Of a DNA stretch of 64,000 nucleotides, positions 48,036-57,006 are shown piece by piece. The position numbers were made by a program, and so were the translations under genes. The DNA is from Hyphomicrobiales bacterium (lineage in GTDB: Bacteria; Pseudomonadota; Alphaproteobacteria; Rhizobiales; Rhizobiaceae): NCBI GenBank assembly GCA_900469345.1, contig UBWZ01000017.1, positions 62,001 to 126,000 of the forward strand, in the 5' to 3' direction. The notes under the pieces are model-generated. The model worked only from the letters and a program-made list of their open reading frames with translations. It was not told the origin of the DNA and made no database searches. Positions within the stretch are counted from its first letter, which is position 1. Every line of letters begins with the position of its first letter.

Positions 48036-49709
48036 ATGAGCGAGCAAGAGGTTACCGCCCACGAGCTGCCGGAACGCGAGAGCATGGAATTCGACGTCGT
48101 CGTCGTCGGTGCCGGCCCCGCCGGCCTGTCGGCTGCGATCCGCCTGAAGCAGATCAACCCGGATCTGTCCGTGGTGGTCTTGGAAAAGGGCTCGGAAGTC
48201 GGCGCTCATATTCTGTCCGGCGCGGTCGTCGATCCTTCGGGCATCGACAAGCTTTTGCCCGGCTGGCGGCAAGAGGAGGGGCATCCCTTCAAGCAGCCCG
48301 TCACCGCCGATCATTTCATGCTGCTGGGCCCTGCCGGTTCGGTCCGCCTGCCGAACGCTTTGATGCCGCCGCTGATGAACAATCACGGCAATTACATCGT
48401 CTCGCTCGGCAATGTCTGTCGCTGGCTCGCCGAAAAGGCGGAAGCCCTGGGCGTCGAGATCTATCCGGGCTTTGCCGCGACCGAAGTGCTCTACAACGAC
48501 GCCGGCGCCGTGATCGGCGTCGCGACCGGCGACATGGGCGTCGAGAAGAATGGCGAGCCGGGCCCCGCCTTTACCCGCGGCATGGAGCTGCACGGCAAGT
48601 ACGTGCTGATCGGCGAGGGCGTCCGTGGTTCTCTTGCCAAGCAGCTGATCGCCCGTTTCGATCTGCAGAAGGATCGCGAGCCGCAGAAATACGGCATTGG
48701 CCTGAAGGAACTCTGGCAGGTCAAGCCGGAGCACCATCGCCCCGGTCTCGTGCAGCACTCCTTCGGCTGGCCGCTTGGCATGAAGACCGGCGGCGGCTCA
48801 TTCCTCTATCACCTCGAAGACAATATCGTCGCCGTCGGCTTCGTCGTGCACCTCAACTACAAGAACCCCTATCTCTATCCGTTCGAGGAATTCCAGCGCT
48901 TCAAGACCCATCCGGCGATCCGCGACACCTTCGAGGGCGGCAAGCGCCTTTCCTATGGCGCCCGCGCCATCACCGAGGGCGGCTACCAGTCGGTGCCGAA
49001 ACTCACCTTCCCGGGCGGCGCGCTGATCGGCTGTTCCGCCGGTCTCGTCAACGTGCCGCGCATCAAGGGCAGCCACAACGCCGTCCATTCGGGCATGCTT
49101 GCTGCTGACAATATCGCAGCCGCGATCGCCAATGGCCGCGCCAATGACGAAGTGATCGAGATCGAGAACCAGTGGCGCTCGACCGTGATTGGAAAAGACC
49201 TGAAGCGGGTGCGAAACGTCAAGCCGCTCTGGTCGAAGCTCGGCACCGGGCTCGGCGTGGTGCTCGGCGGTCTCGACATGTGGATCAACCAGATATTCGG
49301 CACCTCGCCCTTCACCCTGAAGCACGGCAAGACCGATGCGCAGAGCCTCGAACCGGCTGCAAACCACAAGCCGATCGACTATCCTAAGCCCGACGGCGTG
49401 CTGACCTTCGACCGCCTGTCGTCGGTCTTCCTGTCCAACACCAATCACGAGGAGGACCAGCCGGTCCACCTGCAGGTGAAGGACATGGAGCTGCAGAAGC
49501 GCTCGGAGCTTGGGGTCTATGGCGGGCCGTCGACCCGCTACTGTCCGGCCGGCGTCTACGAATGGGTCGAGAAGGACGGCGAGGAGGTCTACGTCATCAA
49601 CGCCCAGAACTGCGTCCACTGCAAGACCTGCGACATCAAGGACCCCAACCAGAACATCAACTGGGTCCCGCCCCAGGGCGGCGAGGGCCCGCTGTATCAG
49701 AACATGTGA
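48036..49709 (+). CDS. Electron transfer flavoprotein-ubiquinone oxidoreductase
   Basis: A 557-aa membrane-associated flavoprotein that passes electrons from ETF to ubiquinone in fatty acid and amino acid oxidation. N-terminal FAD motif VVVVGAGPAGLSAAIRL, ubiquinone/FAD regions KGSEVGAHILSGAV and EGVRGSLAKQL, and a C-terminal 4Fe-4S domain with CPAGVYEW and NCVHCKTCDIKDP plus NINWVPPQGGEGPLYQNM, the diagnostic ETF-QO ending. All four cluster cysteines are present. GGAG precedes the ATG at 48036. It converges with vapC 4 bases after its stop. Confidence 0.97.
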   Translation: MSEQEVTAHELPERESMEFDVVVVGAGPAGLSAAIRLKQINPDLSVVVLEKGSEVGAHILSGAVVDPSGIDKLLPGWRQEEGHPFKQPVTADHFMLLGPAGSVRLPNALMPPLMNNHGNYIVSLGNVCRWLAEKAEALGVEIYPGFAATEVLYNDAGAVIGVATGDMGVEKNGEPGPAFTRGMELHGKYVLIGEGVRGSLAKQLIARFDLQKDREPQKYGIGLKELWQVKPEHHRPGLVQHSFGWPLGMKTGGGSFLYHLEDNIVAVGFVVHLNYKNPYLYPFEEFQRFKTHPAIRDTFEGGKRLSYGARAITEGGYQSVPKLTFPGGALIGCSAGLVNVPRIKGSHNAVHSGMLAADNIAAAIANGRANDEVIEIENQWRSTVIGKDLKRVRNVKPLWSKLGTGLGVVLGGLDMWINQIFGTSPFTLKHGKTDAQSLEPAANHKPIDYPKPDGVLTFDRLSSVFLSNTNHEEDQPVHLQVKDMELQKRSELGVYGGPSTRYCPAGVYEWVEKDGEEVYVINAQNCVHCKTCDIKDPNQNINWVPPQGGEGPLYQNM

Positions 49710-49713
49710 GGGC

Positions 49714-50088
49714 TCAATGCAGATGGATCGGCATGGCAACGCCAAAAGTGCCGGCGATTCCATGAAGCCTTTTGTCGCGGGTCCATAAGGTGTGGCCCAC
49801 CGAAAGAAGGATTGACGCAAGCAGATGTGCGTCCACGTAACCGATGCCTTTGCCGAATAGCCTGTTGCTCCGAATCATGTGTCGCACTTCCGCATCGTCG
49901 GCGATGGGGATTGTCGGAAGATCCGTCAACATCGTCATGATTTCATCGTATCGCGGGATGTGGCCGAGAGACAGCTCACCGATTACGAACGTATGGATGA
50001 TGATTTCCTCTGCGTTGAGCAGCTCATGGAGGTGCGTGTCACCTGCACGGAAGTGATCTATCCAGATCGAGCTATCGACAAGAATCAT
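49714..50088 (-). CDS. vapC: VapC-family PIN-domain toxin
   Basis: A 124-aa PIN-domain ribonuclease. Four conserved acidic positions are visible: D5 (VDSSIWIDHF), Glu in GELSLG, Asp in GYVDAHLLAS and Asp in WTRDKRLHG. VapC toxins cut RNA, often tRNA or rRNA, and are held inactive by VapB. The start codon overlaps the vapB stop by four bases (ATGA). Its 3' end lies 4 bases from the ETF-QO stop, so the two messages may run into each other. Intact active site suggests a functional toxin. Confidence 0.9.
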   Translation of the reverse strand: MILVDSSIWIDHFRAGDTHLHELLNAEEIIIHTFVIGELSLGHIPRYDEIMTMLTDLPTIPIADDAEVRHMIRSNRLFGKGIGYVDAHLLASILLSVGHTLWTRDKRLHGIAGTFGVAMPIHLH

Positions 50089-50291
50089 TCTGGTTCCACC
50101 GGATCAAAGCGCCTCCTTGGCGGTGCTACCAGATCCGGTGCGCTTCCTCCGAGCTGGGCAAGCCGTCTTGCAGCTTCCCTCTGAACCAACGCTTCTAGAG
50201 CAACGCGCACCAGCGCGGGAGTTTCGGTTACGCCGGTGTATTTGCGCGCCTTCTCAAGCAATTCGTCGTCGATCGTGATGGTCATCCGCAT
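50085..50291 (-). CDS. vapB: VapB-family ribbon-helix-helix antitoxin
   Basis: A 68-aa antitoxin. Residues 1-40 form the RHH DNA-binding fold (RMTITIDDELLEKARKYTGVTETPALVRVALEALVQRE) and the basic/acidic C-terminal tail (VAPPRRRFDPVEPE) would wrap the toxin. ATG at 50291 follows GGGAG; the ATG two codons later is an alternative. Operon with vapC, overlapping by 4 bases; autoregulation at the promoter upstream is typical of the type but no operator was assigned. Confidence 0.88.
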   Translation of the reverse strand: MRMTITIDDELLEKARKYTGVTETPALVRVALEALVQREAARRLAQLGGSAPDLVAPPRRRFDPVEPE

Positions 50292-50362
50292 AAACGTGCT
50301 CCCTTTCCCTAAAAATACTATCGATTGATACGGCATTCAATGTGCTACCGACGCAAACAGAA

Positions 50363-50382
50363 AGGGGCGCCGTAGCGCCCCT
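50363..50382 (-). terminator. Hairpin downstream of the dimethylglycine-dehydrogenase-like gene
   Basis: Perfect 8-bp stem AGGGGCGC / GCGCCCCT with a CGTA loop. On the minus strand it follows the stop at 50408 and is trailed by TTTCTGTTT. On the plus strand it is followed by CAATCTTTTT, so it could also work in that direction. Confidence 0.6.
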
Positions 50383-50407
50383 CAATCTTTTTAGCCCTTA
50401 CCGTTCA

Positions 50408-52969
50408 TCAGCTCCGCGGCTTCAGGTTCTCCGGGTCGTAGATCGGCTTGTAGCCCACGCCGACCACCTCGACCGGATAGGTCTCGGCGAAATACTCGAC
50501 ATCCAGCTTGCGGCCCACCTGGGCATAGTCGTGCGGCAGGTAGGCGAGCGCGATGTTCTTGCCGACCGTCGGGCCATAGGCGATCGAGGTCGTATAGGAA
50601 CGGCGGCCGAGTTCATCGACCAGAACCGAACCCGTCTCCGGGTCCATCACCGGCAGCGAGCCGACCGGATAACGGGCGACGCCCTTGGCATCGACGTTGT
50701 CGGTCATCACCAGCGTGCAGAGCATCGCCGGCTGGTGGGCGCGCGCCTTGTATTCCAGGTGCTTCGCCTTGCCGCGGAAATCCGCTTCCTTGACCTTCGG
50801 GCGAGCGAGATCCGCCTCGATCAGGTTGTACTGCGTCAGGAGATCGGAGTTCTGCAGCCGCAGCGACTTTTCCATCCGGCGCGAATTGGCATAGGTCTCG
50901 ACGCCGAAGGCCATCACCCCGGTCGCCCGCAGCGCATCCCAGACGGCGAGCCCGTCCTCATACTTCATGTGCAGTTCCCAGCCCTGTTCGCCCACATAGG
51001 AAATGCGGAAGGCGGTGACGGCTTTGCCGGCAATCTCGATCGGCTTGATCGCCGCGAAGGCGAAGTTTTCCGGGTCGAGCGCGGCGGGGTCGGACACCAC
51101 CTTCTTCAGTGTCTCGCGGGCGTTCGGCCCCCAGATGCCGATGGTGATGAACTTTTCCGAGACGTCGGTGATGGTGACGTCGAGGCCGCGATCCTGCGCC
51201 ACGCGGCGCATGTAGTGGAAGTCGCGCGGGCCGGCATCGGCGCCGTTGATCAGGCGGCAGCGGTCGGCCATGCGGATGACGGTAAAGTCGGCCCGCACCA
51301 TGCCCTCGTCATCGAGGAAGTGGGTGTAGATGCCCTTGCCGATATTGCCGTCGCCGCCGATCTTGGCCGCGCACAGCCATTCGAGCAGCTCCACATGGTC
51401 CGGGCCTTCGATGTCCACCATGTGGAAATGGCTGAGGTTGACGATGCCGCAATCCTCCGACATCGCCAGATGCTCGGCGTTCGAGACCCGCCAGAAGTGC
51501 CGGTTGTCCCATTCGTTTTCGCGCACGGGCACCTGCGAACCGTATTTCTCCAAGAGGTGCTCGTTGGCGGCGTAGCCATGTGCGCGCTCCCAGCCGCCGA
51601 GCTCCATGAAATGACCGCCGAGTTCCTTCTCGCGTTCATGGAAGGGCGAGCGCTTGGCGCCGCGGCCGCTCGCATAGGGTTCGCGCGGATGCACGGCCGG
51701 GAAGTAGATCTTCTGGGCGGCCTCGAAGCTGCGGCCGTGGATGAATTCTTCGGTCAGCTGGTGCGGGTAGAAGCGGGCATAGTCGATCGAGTTGTGGTCG
51801 ATCCCGGTGCGTCCATCCGTCATCCAGTCGGCGATCAGCTTGCCGTAGCCGGGGCCGTCCTTGACCCAGATGGCGACGCAGTACCAGAGACCGCGCACCT
51901 TCTGGCTTTCGCCGCAGGACGGTCCGCCGGCGGCCGATACCTGCAGCAGGCCGTTGAACGAATGGCCCTCGTTGTAGCCGAGCTCGCCAAGGATCGGCGT
52001 CAGCTCCATCGCCCGCTCGAGCGGCTCGAGGATCTGTTCCATGTCGAGGTCGCGCTGCGACGGCGACAGGCGGGCCTGATGCTTTTCGAGGATCTCGCGC
52101 GGATGGCAGAGACGCGGGTTGGTGGCCTCGTAATAGCCCCACTCGATCTGGCCGCCCTCTGTCGTGTTCGGGTCGCCCGTGTCGCGCATATAAGCGGAAT
52201 TGCCCTGGTCGCGCAAAAGCGGATAGCCGATCTCCTTGCCGGTGCCGGCGAACTCGTTGAAGGGGCCGAAGAAGGTCAGCGGGTGGTCGACCGGCATCAC
52301 CGGCAGGTCCTCGCCGACCATTTCGGCAATCAGCCGGCCCCAGATCCCGGCGCAGACGATGACGTGGTCGGCCATGATGGTGCCGCGCGGTGTGACCACG
52401 CCCTTGATGCGCCCGCCCTCGACGATAAGCGACGTCGCCGGGCAGTTGCCGAACATGGAAAGCTTGCCGGATTTTTCCGCCGCGTCGACCAGCTTGCCGG
52501 CCACCGTCTGGCTGCGCGGGATGACGAGACCGGCATCCGGATCGAACATCCCGCCCTGCACCTGGTCTTCCTCGATCAGCGGGAACATCGCCTTGATCTC
52601 GGAGGGCGAAACGTAATGGGCGCGGGTGCCGAACGCCTTGGCGGAGGAAAGCTTGCGCTTGATCTCTTCCATCCAGGTATCGTCGCCGGTGCGGGCCACT
52701 TCCAGCCCGCCGATCCGGGCGTAATGGCCCATCTTCTCGTAGAAATCGATCGAGTACTGCGTCGTCCAGACCGAAAGATAGTCGTGGCTGGTGGTGTAGC
52801 AGAAGTCCGACGCATGCGCTGTCGAACCGATATCGGTGGGAATGCCGGACTTGTCGATGCCGACGATATCGTCCCAGCCGCGCTCGATGAGGTGATGGGC
52901 GATCGACGCGCCAACGATGCCGCCGAGGCCGATGATGACGACCTTTGCCTGTTCCGGGAATTTTGCCAT
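50408..52969 (-). CDS. FAD-dependent oxidoreductase with GcvT-type C-terminus (dimethylglycine/sarcosine dehydrogenase-like)
   Basis: An 853-aa flavoenzyme predicted to demethylate an N-methylated glycine or betaine-like compound and pass one-carbon units to folate. The N-terminal half is the DAO domain with dinucleotide motif KVVIIGLGGIVGASIAHHL and GSTAHAS, where the His resembles the covalent FAD attachment of dimethylglycine dehydrogenases. The C-terminal half (from about residue 480) has the aminomethyltransferase (GcvT) pattern, with FAFAAIKPIEIAGKAVTAFRISYVGEQGWELHM and a terminal VGKNIALAYL. Length matches the dimethylglycine dehydrogenase family. The exact substrate is not shown. A hairpin follows the stop. 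Confidence 0.88.
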   Translation of the reverse strand: MAKFPEQAKVVIIGLGGIVGASIAHHLIERGWDDIVGIDKSGIPTDIGSTAHASDFCYTTSHDYLSVWTTQYSIDFYEKMGHYARIGGLEVARTGDDTWMEEIKRKLSSAKAFGTRAHYVSPSEIKAMFPLIEEDQVQGGMFDPDAGLVIPRSQTVAGKLVDAAEKSGKLSMFGNCPATSLIVEGGRIKGVVTPRGTIMADHVIVCAGIWGRLIAEMVGEDLPVMPVDHPLTFFGPFNEFAGTGKEIGYPLLRDQGNSAYMRDTGDPNTTEGGQIEWGYYEATNPRLCHPREILEKHQARLSPSQRDLDMEQILEPLERAMELTPILGELGYNEGHSFNGLLQVSAAGGPSCGESQKVRGLWYCVAIWVKDGPGYGKLIADWMTDGRTGIDHNSIDYARFYPHQLTEEFIHGRSFEAAQKIYFPAVHPREPYASGRGAKRSPFHEREKELGGHFMELGGWERAHGYAANEHLLEKYGSQVPVRENEWDNRHFWRVSNAEHLAMSEDCGIVNLSHFHMVDIEGPDHVELLEWLCAAKIGGDGNIGKGIYTHFLDDEGMVRADFTVIRMADRCRLINGADAGPRDFHYMRRVAQDRGLDVTITDVSEKFITIGIWGPNARETLKKVVSDPAALDPENFAFAAIKPIEIAGKAVTAFRISYVGEQGWELHMKYEDGLAVWDALRATGVMAFGVETYANSRRMEKSLRLQNSDLLTQYNLIEADLARPKVKEADFRGKAKHLEYKARAHQPAMLCTLVMTDNVDAKGVARYPVGSLPVMDPETGSVLVDELGRRSYTTSIAYGPTVGKNIALAYLPHDYAQVGRKLDVEYFAETYPVEVVGVGYKPIYDPENLKPRS

Positions 52970-53231
52970 GACTTGCTCCGTAATCTGCGGGGGAGGTTAG
53001 ATCAGGTCGGTCCTCCGGCAGCGCCGATATACGACATGCAACCGCCTCCCTTCCGCCATCCCGGCTGTTCAGACATGCCACGCCCGCGGCCGCCGATCCA
53101 GCCCTCTGATGCCGGTCGCCGTTCGCCCCGAAAACGCGTGCTCCATTAATCTTTCGGGTCGCACTATTAGCGCTTCGTTAACCATAAAAATTTACCTCTT
53201 GGTCATCGTCCCGACGCACCAAGGATTCTCC

Positions 53232-53843
53232 ATGTCGCTCTCCCGCCGCGGTTTTCTCGCTGGCCTGCCGCTGATGCTGGCCGGCTGCGCCTCCACCTAT
53301 AACGAGCAAAGCAACTACGCGACGCTGCCGAACGAGGAGTTCCCGCTGCGCCAGGTGCCGATCGACAGGATCAAGCCGGAACTGCGCCGAACCGAAGTCG
53401 CCTATGAGACCACCCAGGCGCCTGGATCGGTCGTCGTCGATACGCCCGCCCGGCGCGCCTATTACATCCTGGGTGGGGGAAGGGCGATGCGCTACGGCGT
53501 CGGTGTCGGCCGCGAAGGTCTCGCTCTCTCGGGCAACGCCTATGTCGGGCGCAAGGCGGAATGGCCGACCTGGACGCCGACGCTCAACATGCAAAACAGG
53601 GAGCCGCGCTACCGGGAGCTTGCGGGCGGCATGCCCGGAGGGCCGATGAACCCGCTTGGCGCCCGGGCCATGTATCTCTACCGGGGCGGCAACGACACGC
53701 ATTTCCGTATCCACGGCACGAACCAGCCGGACTCGATCGGCCATGCCATGTCGAGCGGCTGCATCCGCATGATGAACCACGACGTGATCGACCTCTACGA
53801 CCGCGTCCAGGTCGGCGCGCGCGTGATTGTCATCCAGGCCTGA
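53232..53843 (+). CDS. L,D-transpeptidase lipoprotein (YkuD/ErfK family)
   Basis: A 203-aa periplasmic enzyme that forms 3-3 peptidoglycan cross-links or attaches proteins to the wall. N-terminus MSLSRRGFLAGLPLMLAGC combines a twin-arginine-like start with a lipobox (LAGC, mature from Cys19). The catalytic domain ends in HGTNQPDSIGHAMSSGCIRM, with His161, Ser175 and the nucleophile Cys177 in the canonical HG-x-SxGC(I/V)R arrangement. ATG at 53232 follows AAGGA; an in-frame ATG at 53109 would add 41 residues before the signal and is rejected. Faces doxX convergently. Confidence 0.93.
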   Translation: MSLSRRGFLAGLPLMLAGCASTYNEQSNYATLPNEEFPLRQVPIDRIKPELRRTEVAYETTQAPGSVVVDTPARRAYYILGGGRAMRYGVGVGREGLALSGNAYVGRKAEWPTWTPTLNMQNREPRYRELAGGMPGGPMNPLGARAMYLYRGGNDTHFRIHGTNQPDSIGHAMSSGCIRMMNHDVIDLYDRVQVGARVIVIQA

Positions 53844-53856
53844 CCAGCAACGCAAG

Positions 53857-53879
53857 GGGCCGCGGCGTCGCCGTGGCCC
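53857..53879. terminator. Hairpin between convergent L,D-transpeptidase and DoxX genes
   Basis: A 9-bp stem GGGCCGCGG / CCGTGGCCC (one G-T pair) with a 5-base loop lies in the 42-base gap between the two stop codons. No T-run, so a weak bidirectional terminator at best. Confidence 0.45.
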
Positions 53880-53885
53880 GAAGCG

Positions 53886-54302
53886 CTAACGGCTCTTCCA
53901 GGCGACCACCATCATCGCGCCGATCGCCGAGATATGCTCGGTGACCGTGTAGAATTCCATCGTCTTGAAGGGTTCTTCCATCGTCCAGAACGCGTGGGCG
54001 ATCGGAATCGTGAGCGCCGTGAACACGGCAAGCGCTCCGGCGCCGAGCCAGGTCCAGCGGTTGAGGATGATCAGCGCCGAGCCGCCGAGCTGGGTGATGA
54101 TGACGGCGATGTTGAACAGCACCGCGGGCTGAAGCCCGAAATGCGCCATCTCCGCTACGCCGCCGTTGAAGTCGATCAGCTTCGACAGGCCGCTGCCCCA
54201 GAACATGAACGTCAGGACGGTCCGCGCGACGTAGCCGAACCATGTCGTGCCGGTCAGCGCCTGGAGCGGATTGCCGTATGTATGCGTCTGTGAACTCACC
54301 AT
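53886..54302 (-). CDS. DoxX-family membrane protein
   Basis: A 138-aa protein with four hydrophobic segments (VARTVLTFMFWGSGLSKLIDF, VLFNIAVIITQLGGSALIIL, WLGAGALAVFTALTIPIAHAF, ISAIGAMMVVAWK). The LTFMFWGSGLSKLIDF segment and the GG/QLGGSALII pattern are typical of the DoxX family, small membrane proteins of uncertain role linked to redox or detoxification. It is followed on the same strand by no other gene; the alcohol-dehydrogenase gene lies upstream in the same direction after 100 bases. Confidence 0.87.
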   Translation of the reverse strand: MVSSQTHTYGNPLQALTGTTWFGYVARTVLTFMFWGSGLSKLIDFNGGVAEMAHFGLQPAVLFNIAVIITQLGGSALIILNRWTWLGAGALAVFTALTIPIAHAFWTMEEPFKTMEFYTVTEHISAIGAMMVVAWKSR

Positions 54303-54402
54303 CTTTTAGACCCCTCTAAAACCCCTGCGAGCATAATAGCAGGAAGCAACCGCGACCGGAAGGTCCCGGGCATGCTATCGAAAGGCGTAGCCGCGTCCGT
54401 GC

Positions 54403-55419
54403 TCAGAAGCCGGAAAGAACGATCTTGCCGCGGGTCGTCTGGCTTTCGATCATCGCATGGGCGGTACGCAGATTGGCCGCGTTGATCGGCCCGATCACCT
54501 CCGTCAGCGTCGTGCGGATCTTGCCGGCGTCGATCAGATCGGCCACGTGGTTGAGAAGCTTGTGCTGCTCGATCATGTCGGCCGTCTGCCACACCGGCCG
54601 GGCAAACATCATCTCCCAGTGAATGGACAGCGCCTTGGCCTTGAACGGACGCAGGTCCATCGGTTCGTTCGAATCATCGATCAGCGACAGCCGGCCCTGC
54701 GGCGCGATCAGCTCCAGAATATCCTTCAGGTGCGCGTCCGTATGGGTCGTGGAAAACACGAAACCCGGAGCGCCGATCGCCATCTGGGCAAGCTGCGCTG
54801 TCATCGGCCGGGAATGGTCGAGCACGTGATGAGCGCCGAGCGAGGCAATCCAGTCGCGCGTCTCCGGCCGCGAGCCGGTGCCGATCACGGTGACGTCGGC
54901 AAGCTGGCGCAGCAGCTGGATGGCGATCGACCCGACGCCGCCGGCGCCGCCGATCACCAGCACGGCGTTCCAGGCGCCGGCCACCTTGTCCTGCACCTTC
55001 ATGCGGTGGAAGAGTGCCTCGTAGGCCGTAATGGCGGTCAGCGGCAGGGCAGCCGCCTCCTCGAAGCTCAGCGTCTTCGGCTTCCAGCCGACGATCCGCT
55101 CGTCCACCAGATGGTACTGCGCATTCGTGCCGGGTCGGTTCACGGCGCCGGCGTAATAGACCTCGTCGCCCGGCTTGAAGAGCTTGACCCCCGGCCCGAT
55201 CGCCGTCACCACACCGGCGGCGTCATAGCCGAGGATCCGGTGCTGGCCGGGTTCGACCGTCGCCGAATTGCGCACCTTGGCGTCGACGGGATTGACGGAA
55301 ACCGCCCTGATCTCGACCAGGAGGTCGCGGCCCTGGGCTTCCGGCATGGCGACCTCGATATCAACGAGAGCGGTCTCCGACGTGATGGGCTGGGGCAGGG
55401 TAAAGCCGACGGCGCGCAT
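54403..55419 (-). CDS. Zinc-less alcohol dehydrogenase/quinone oxidoreductase-like protein (MDR superfamily)
   Basis: A 338-aa medium-chain dehydrogenase. N-terminal GroES-like half: EIRAVSVNPVDAKVRN and ILGYDAAGVVTAIGPGVKLFKPGDEVYYAG; Rossmann half with the NADPH motif VLVIGGAGGVGSIAIQLL and C-terminal TTRGKIVLSGF. The zinc-binding cysteines of classical alcohol dehydrogenases are not visible, so it belongs to the quinone oxidoreductase/zinc-type-like ZADH group. Good ribosome binding site (GAAGGAGG) for the ATG at 55419. Substrate unknown. Confidence 0.9.
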   Translation of the reverse strand: MRAVGFTLPQPITSETALVDIEVAMPEAQGRDLLVEIRAVSVNPVDAKVRNSATVEPGQHRILGYDAAGVVTAIGPGVKLFKPGDEVYYAGAVNRPGTNAQYHLVDERIVGWKPKTLSFEEAAALPLTAITAYEALFHRMKVQDKVAGAWNAVLVIGGAGGVGSIAIQLLRQLADVTVIGTGSRPETRDWIASLGAHHVLDHSRPMTAQLAQMAIGAPGFVFSTTHTDAHLKDILELIAPQGRLSLIDDSNEPMDLRPFKAKALSIHWEMMFARPVWQTADMIEQHKLLNHVADLIDAGKIRTTLTEVIGPINAANLRTAHAMIESQTTRGKIVLSGF

Positions 55420-55508
55420 GTTTCCTCCTTCGTCACCAGGCAATTGCTACGCGGGAGGGTAGACCATGACGGGCGAAAATGCATGCGCCGCGATGGCGGC
55501 CGCAGGCG

Positions 55509-56747
55509 TCAGGCGTTCGCCTGGCGCTTTTCCAGCATCACCGAAACGGCAAACACGCAAAGTCCGACAGCCGACAGGAATGCGCCGACATAGCCGGTCG
55601 CCGCAAATCCCCAGCCCCAGGTGATGACCAGGCCCCCGAGCCAGGCGCCGAGTGCGTTGGCGATGTTGAACGCCGAATGGTTGGAGGCGGCCGCCAGCGT
55701 CTGCGCATCCGCGGCGACATCCATAAGCCGGGTCTGCAGCGCCGGTCCGGGTGCAAAGCCGCAGCCGACCAGGAAGACGGTGATGTAGAGCGCGATCGGG
55801 TTGTGCGCGAACATTGCAAAGCACAGCATCACCACGATGTAGAACACCATGGAACCGCCGATCGTGCCCCGCAGCGACCAGTCCGCCAGGCGCGAGCCGA
55901 CCACGTTGCCGACATTCATGCCGATGCCGAACAGGGCAAGCACGACCGACACCATGCCGACCGGCAGGCCGGCGGTGATCGTCGTGGTCGATGCGATATA
56001 GCTGAACACCGAGAACATGCCGCCAAAGCCGATCGCCGCAATGCCGAGCGTCAGCCACACCTGGGTGCGGCCGAAGGCGGAAAGTTCGCGGCGGATGCTG
56101 GCGCCTTCCTGCACCTGGTCGCGCGGCAGGAAATACCAGAGCAGCGCCACGGTCAGCGCGCCGATGGCGCCGACCAGCAGGAAGGCGGCGCGCCAGTCGA
56201 GGCTCTGGCCGATCAGGGTCGCCAGCGGCGTGCCCGCCAGCGTCGCGATCGTCAGGCCGAGCATGACCCGACCGACGGCTCTTGCGCGCTTGTTGGGAGG
56301 AACCATCGAGGCCGCCACCAGCGAGGCGACACCGAAATAGGCGCCGTGCGGCAGGCCGGTGATGAAGCGCAGCGCGGTAAAGCTCCAGAAGCTTGGCGCA
56401 AGCACGCTGAGGATATTGCCGGCAGCAAACAGCCCCATCAGCGACAGGAGCAGCACACGGCGCGGCAGCCGGGCAGCAAGGATCGCGATGATCGGCGCAC
56501 CGACGACGACGCCGAGCGCATAGGCGCTGATCACGTAGCCGGCGCTCGGAATGCTGACCTCGAACGACGAGGCGACGTCGGGGAGAAGACCCATGATGAC
56601 GAATTCGCCGGTGCCGATGCCGAACCCGCCGACAGCCAGGGCGATCACGATCAGGGCGACGGCGCGGGGCGAAAGTCCGCCGCCTCCATCTTGCCTCCCT
56701 GCTTCGAAATCCTCTCCGGAATCAAGGCGCGCGGCACTGGTGCTCAT
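55509..56747 (-). CDS. MFS exporter (DHA1/AraJ type)
   Basis: A 412-aa major facilitator with 12 hydrophobic segments. Motifs include the helix 2-3 loop IAILAARLPRRVLLLSLMGLFAAG, helix 4-5 LRFITGLPHGAYFGVASLVAASMVPPNKRARAVG and a C-terminal half with GTIGGSMVFYIVVMLC. The pattern LPHGAYFGVASLVAASMVPPNKRARA is characteristic of the AraJ/DHA1 family, which exports sugars or drugs. Start at the ATG at 56747 (MSTSAARL); the ribosome binding site is weak. It faces away from the diacylglycerol-kinase gene. Confidence 0.9.
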   Translation of the reverse strand: MSTSAARLDSGEDFEAGRQDGGGGLSPRAVALIVIALAVGGFGIGTGEFVIMGLLPDVASSFEVSIPSAGYVISAYALGVVVGAPIIAILAARLPRRVLLLSLMGLFAAGNILSVLAPSFWSFTALRFITGLPHGAYFGVASLVAASMVPPNKRARAVGRVMLGLTIATLAGTPLATLIGQSLDWRAAFLLVGAIGALTVALLWYFLPRDQVQEGASIRRELSAFGRTQVWLTLGIAAIGFGGMFSVFSYIASTTTITAGLPVGMVSVVLALFGIGMNVGNVVGSRLADWSLRGTIGGSMVFYIVVMLCFAMFAHNPIALYITVFLVGCGFAPGPALQTRLMDVAADAQTLAAASNHSAFNIANALGAWLGGLVITWGWGFAATGYVGAFLSAVGLCVFAVSVMLEKRQANA

Positions 56748-57006
56748 GGTAAGGTCTTTAAATATGAATGGAGAAAAAAGCGGGTGAGGCGTGGATGCCT
56801 TACCCGCCCTGGAGAGTTGGGTCAACAATGACCTGTGTATTAGGTATCATGAACTTGTGCGCCGCGGTAGATTGTATATCGCTGTGCGGTTGCCTTCACG
56901 CCAATGTGTGCAAGAGCCTGATTTCGGATGCCGGCGTGGTGCCGCGCAACCAAATTGGCCGTTGCCCGTTGTGGATCCGGCCAAATGCCGGGGGATGTTT
57001 ATCCAA

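Noticed and set aside
50342..53149. 935-codon plus-strand open frame opposite the FAD oxidoreductase
   Set aside because: Antisense shadow of the flavoenzyme, which has the FAD motif and GcvT domain.
56791..56994. Upstream in-frame extension of the diacylglycerol-kinase-type gene
   Set aside because: 68 extra residues with no family similarity; homologues start at MNLFAVFNRDGG.
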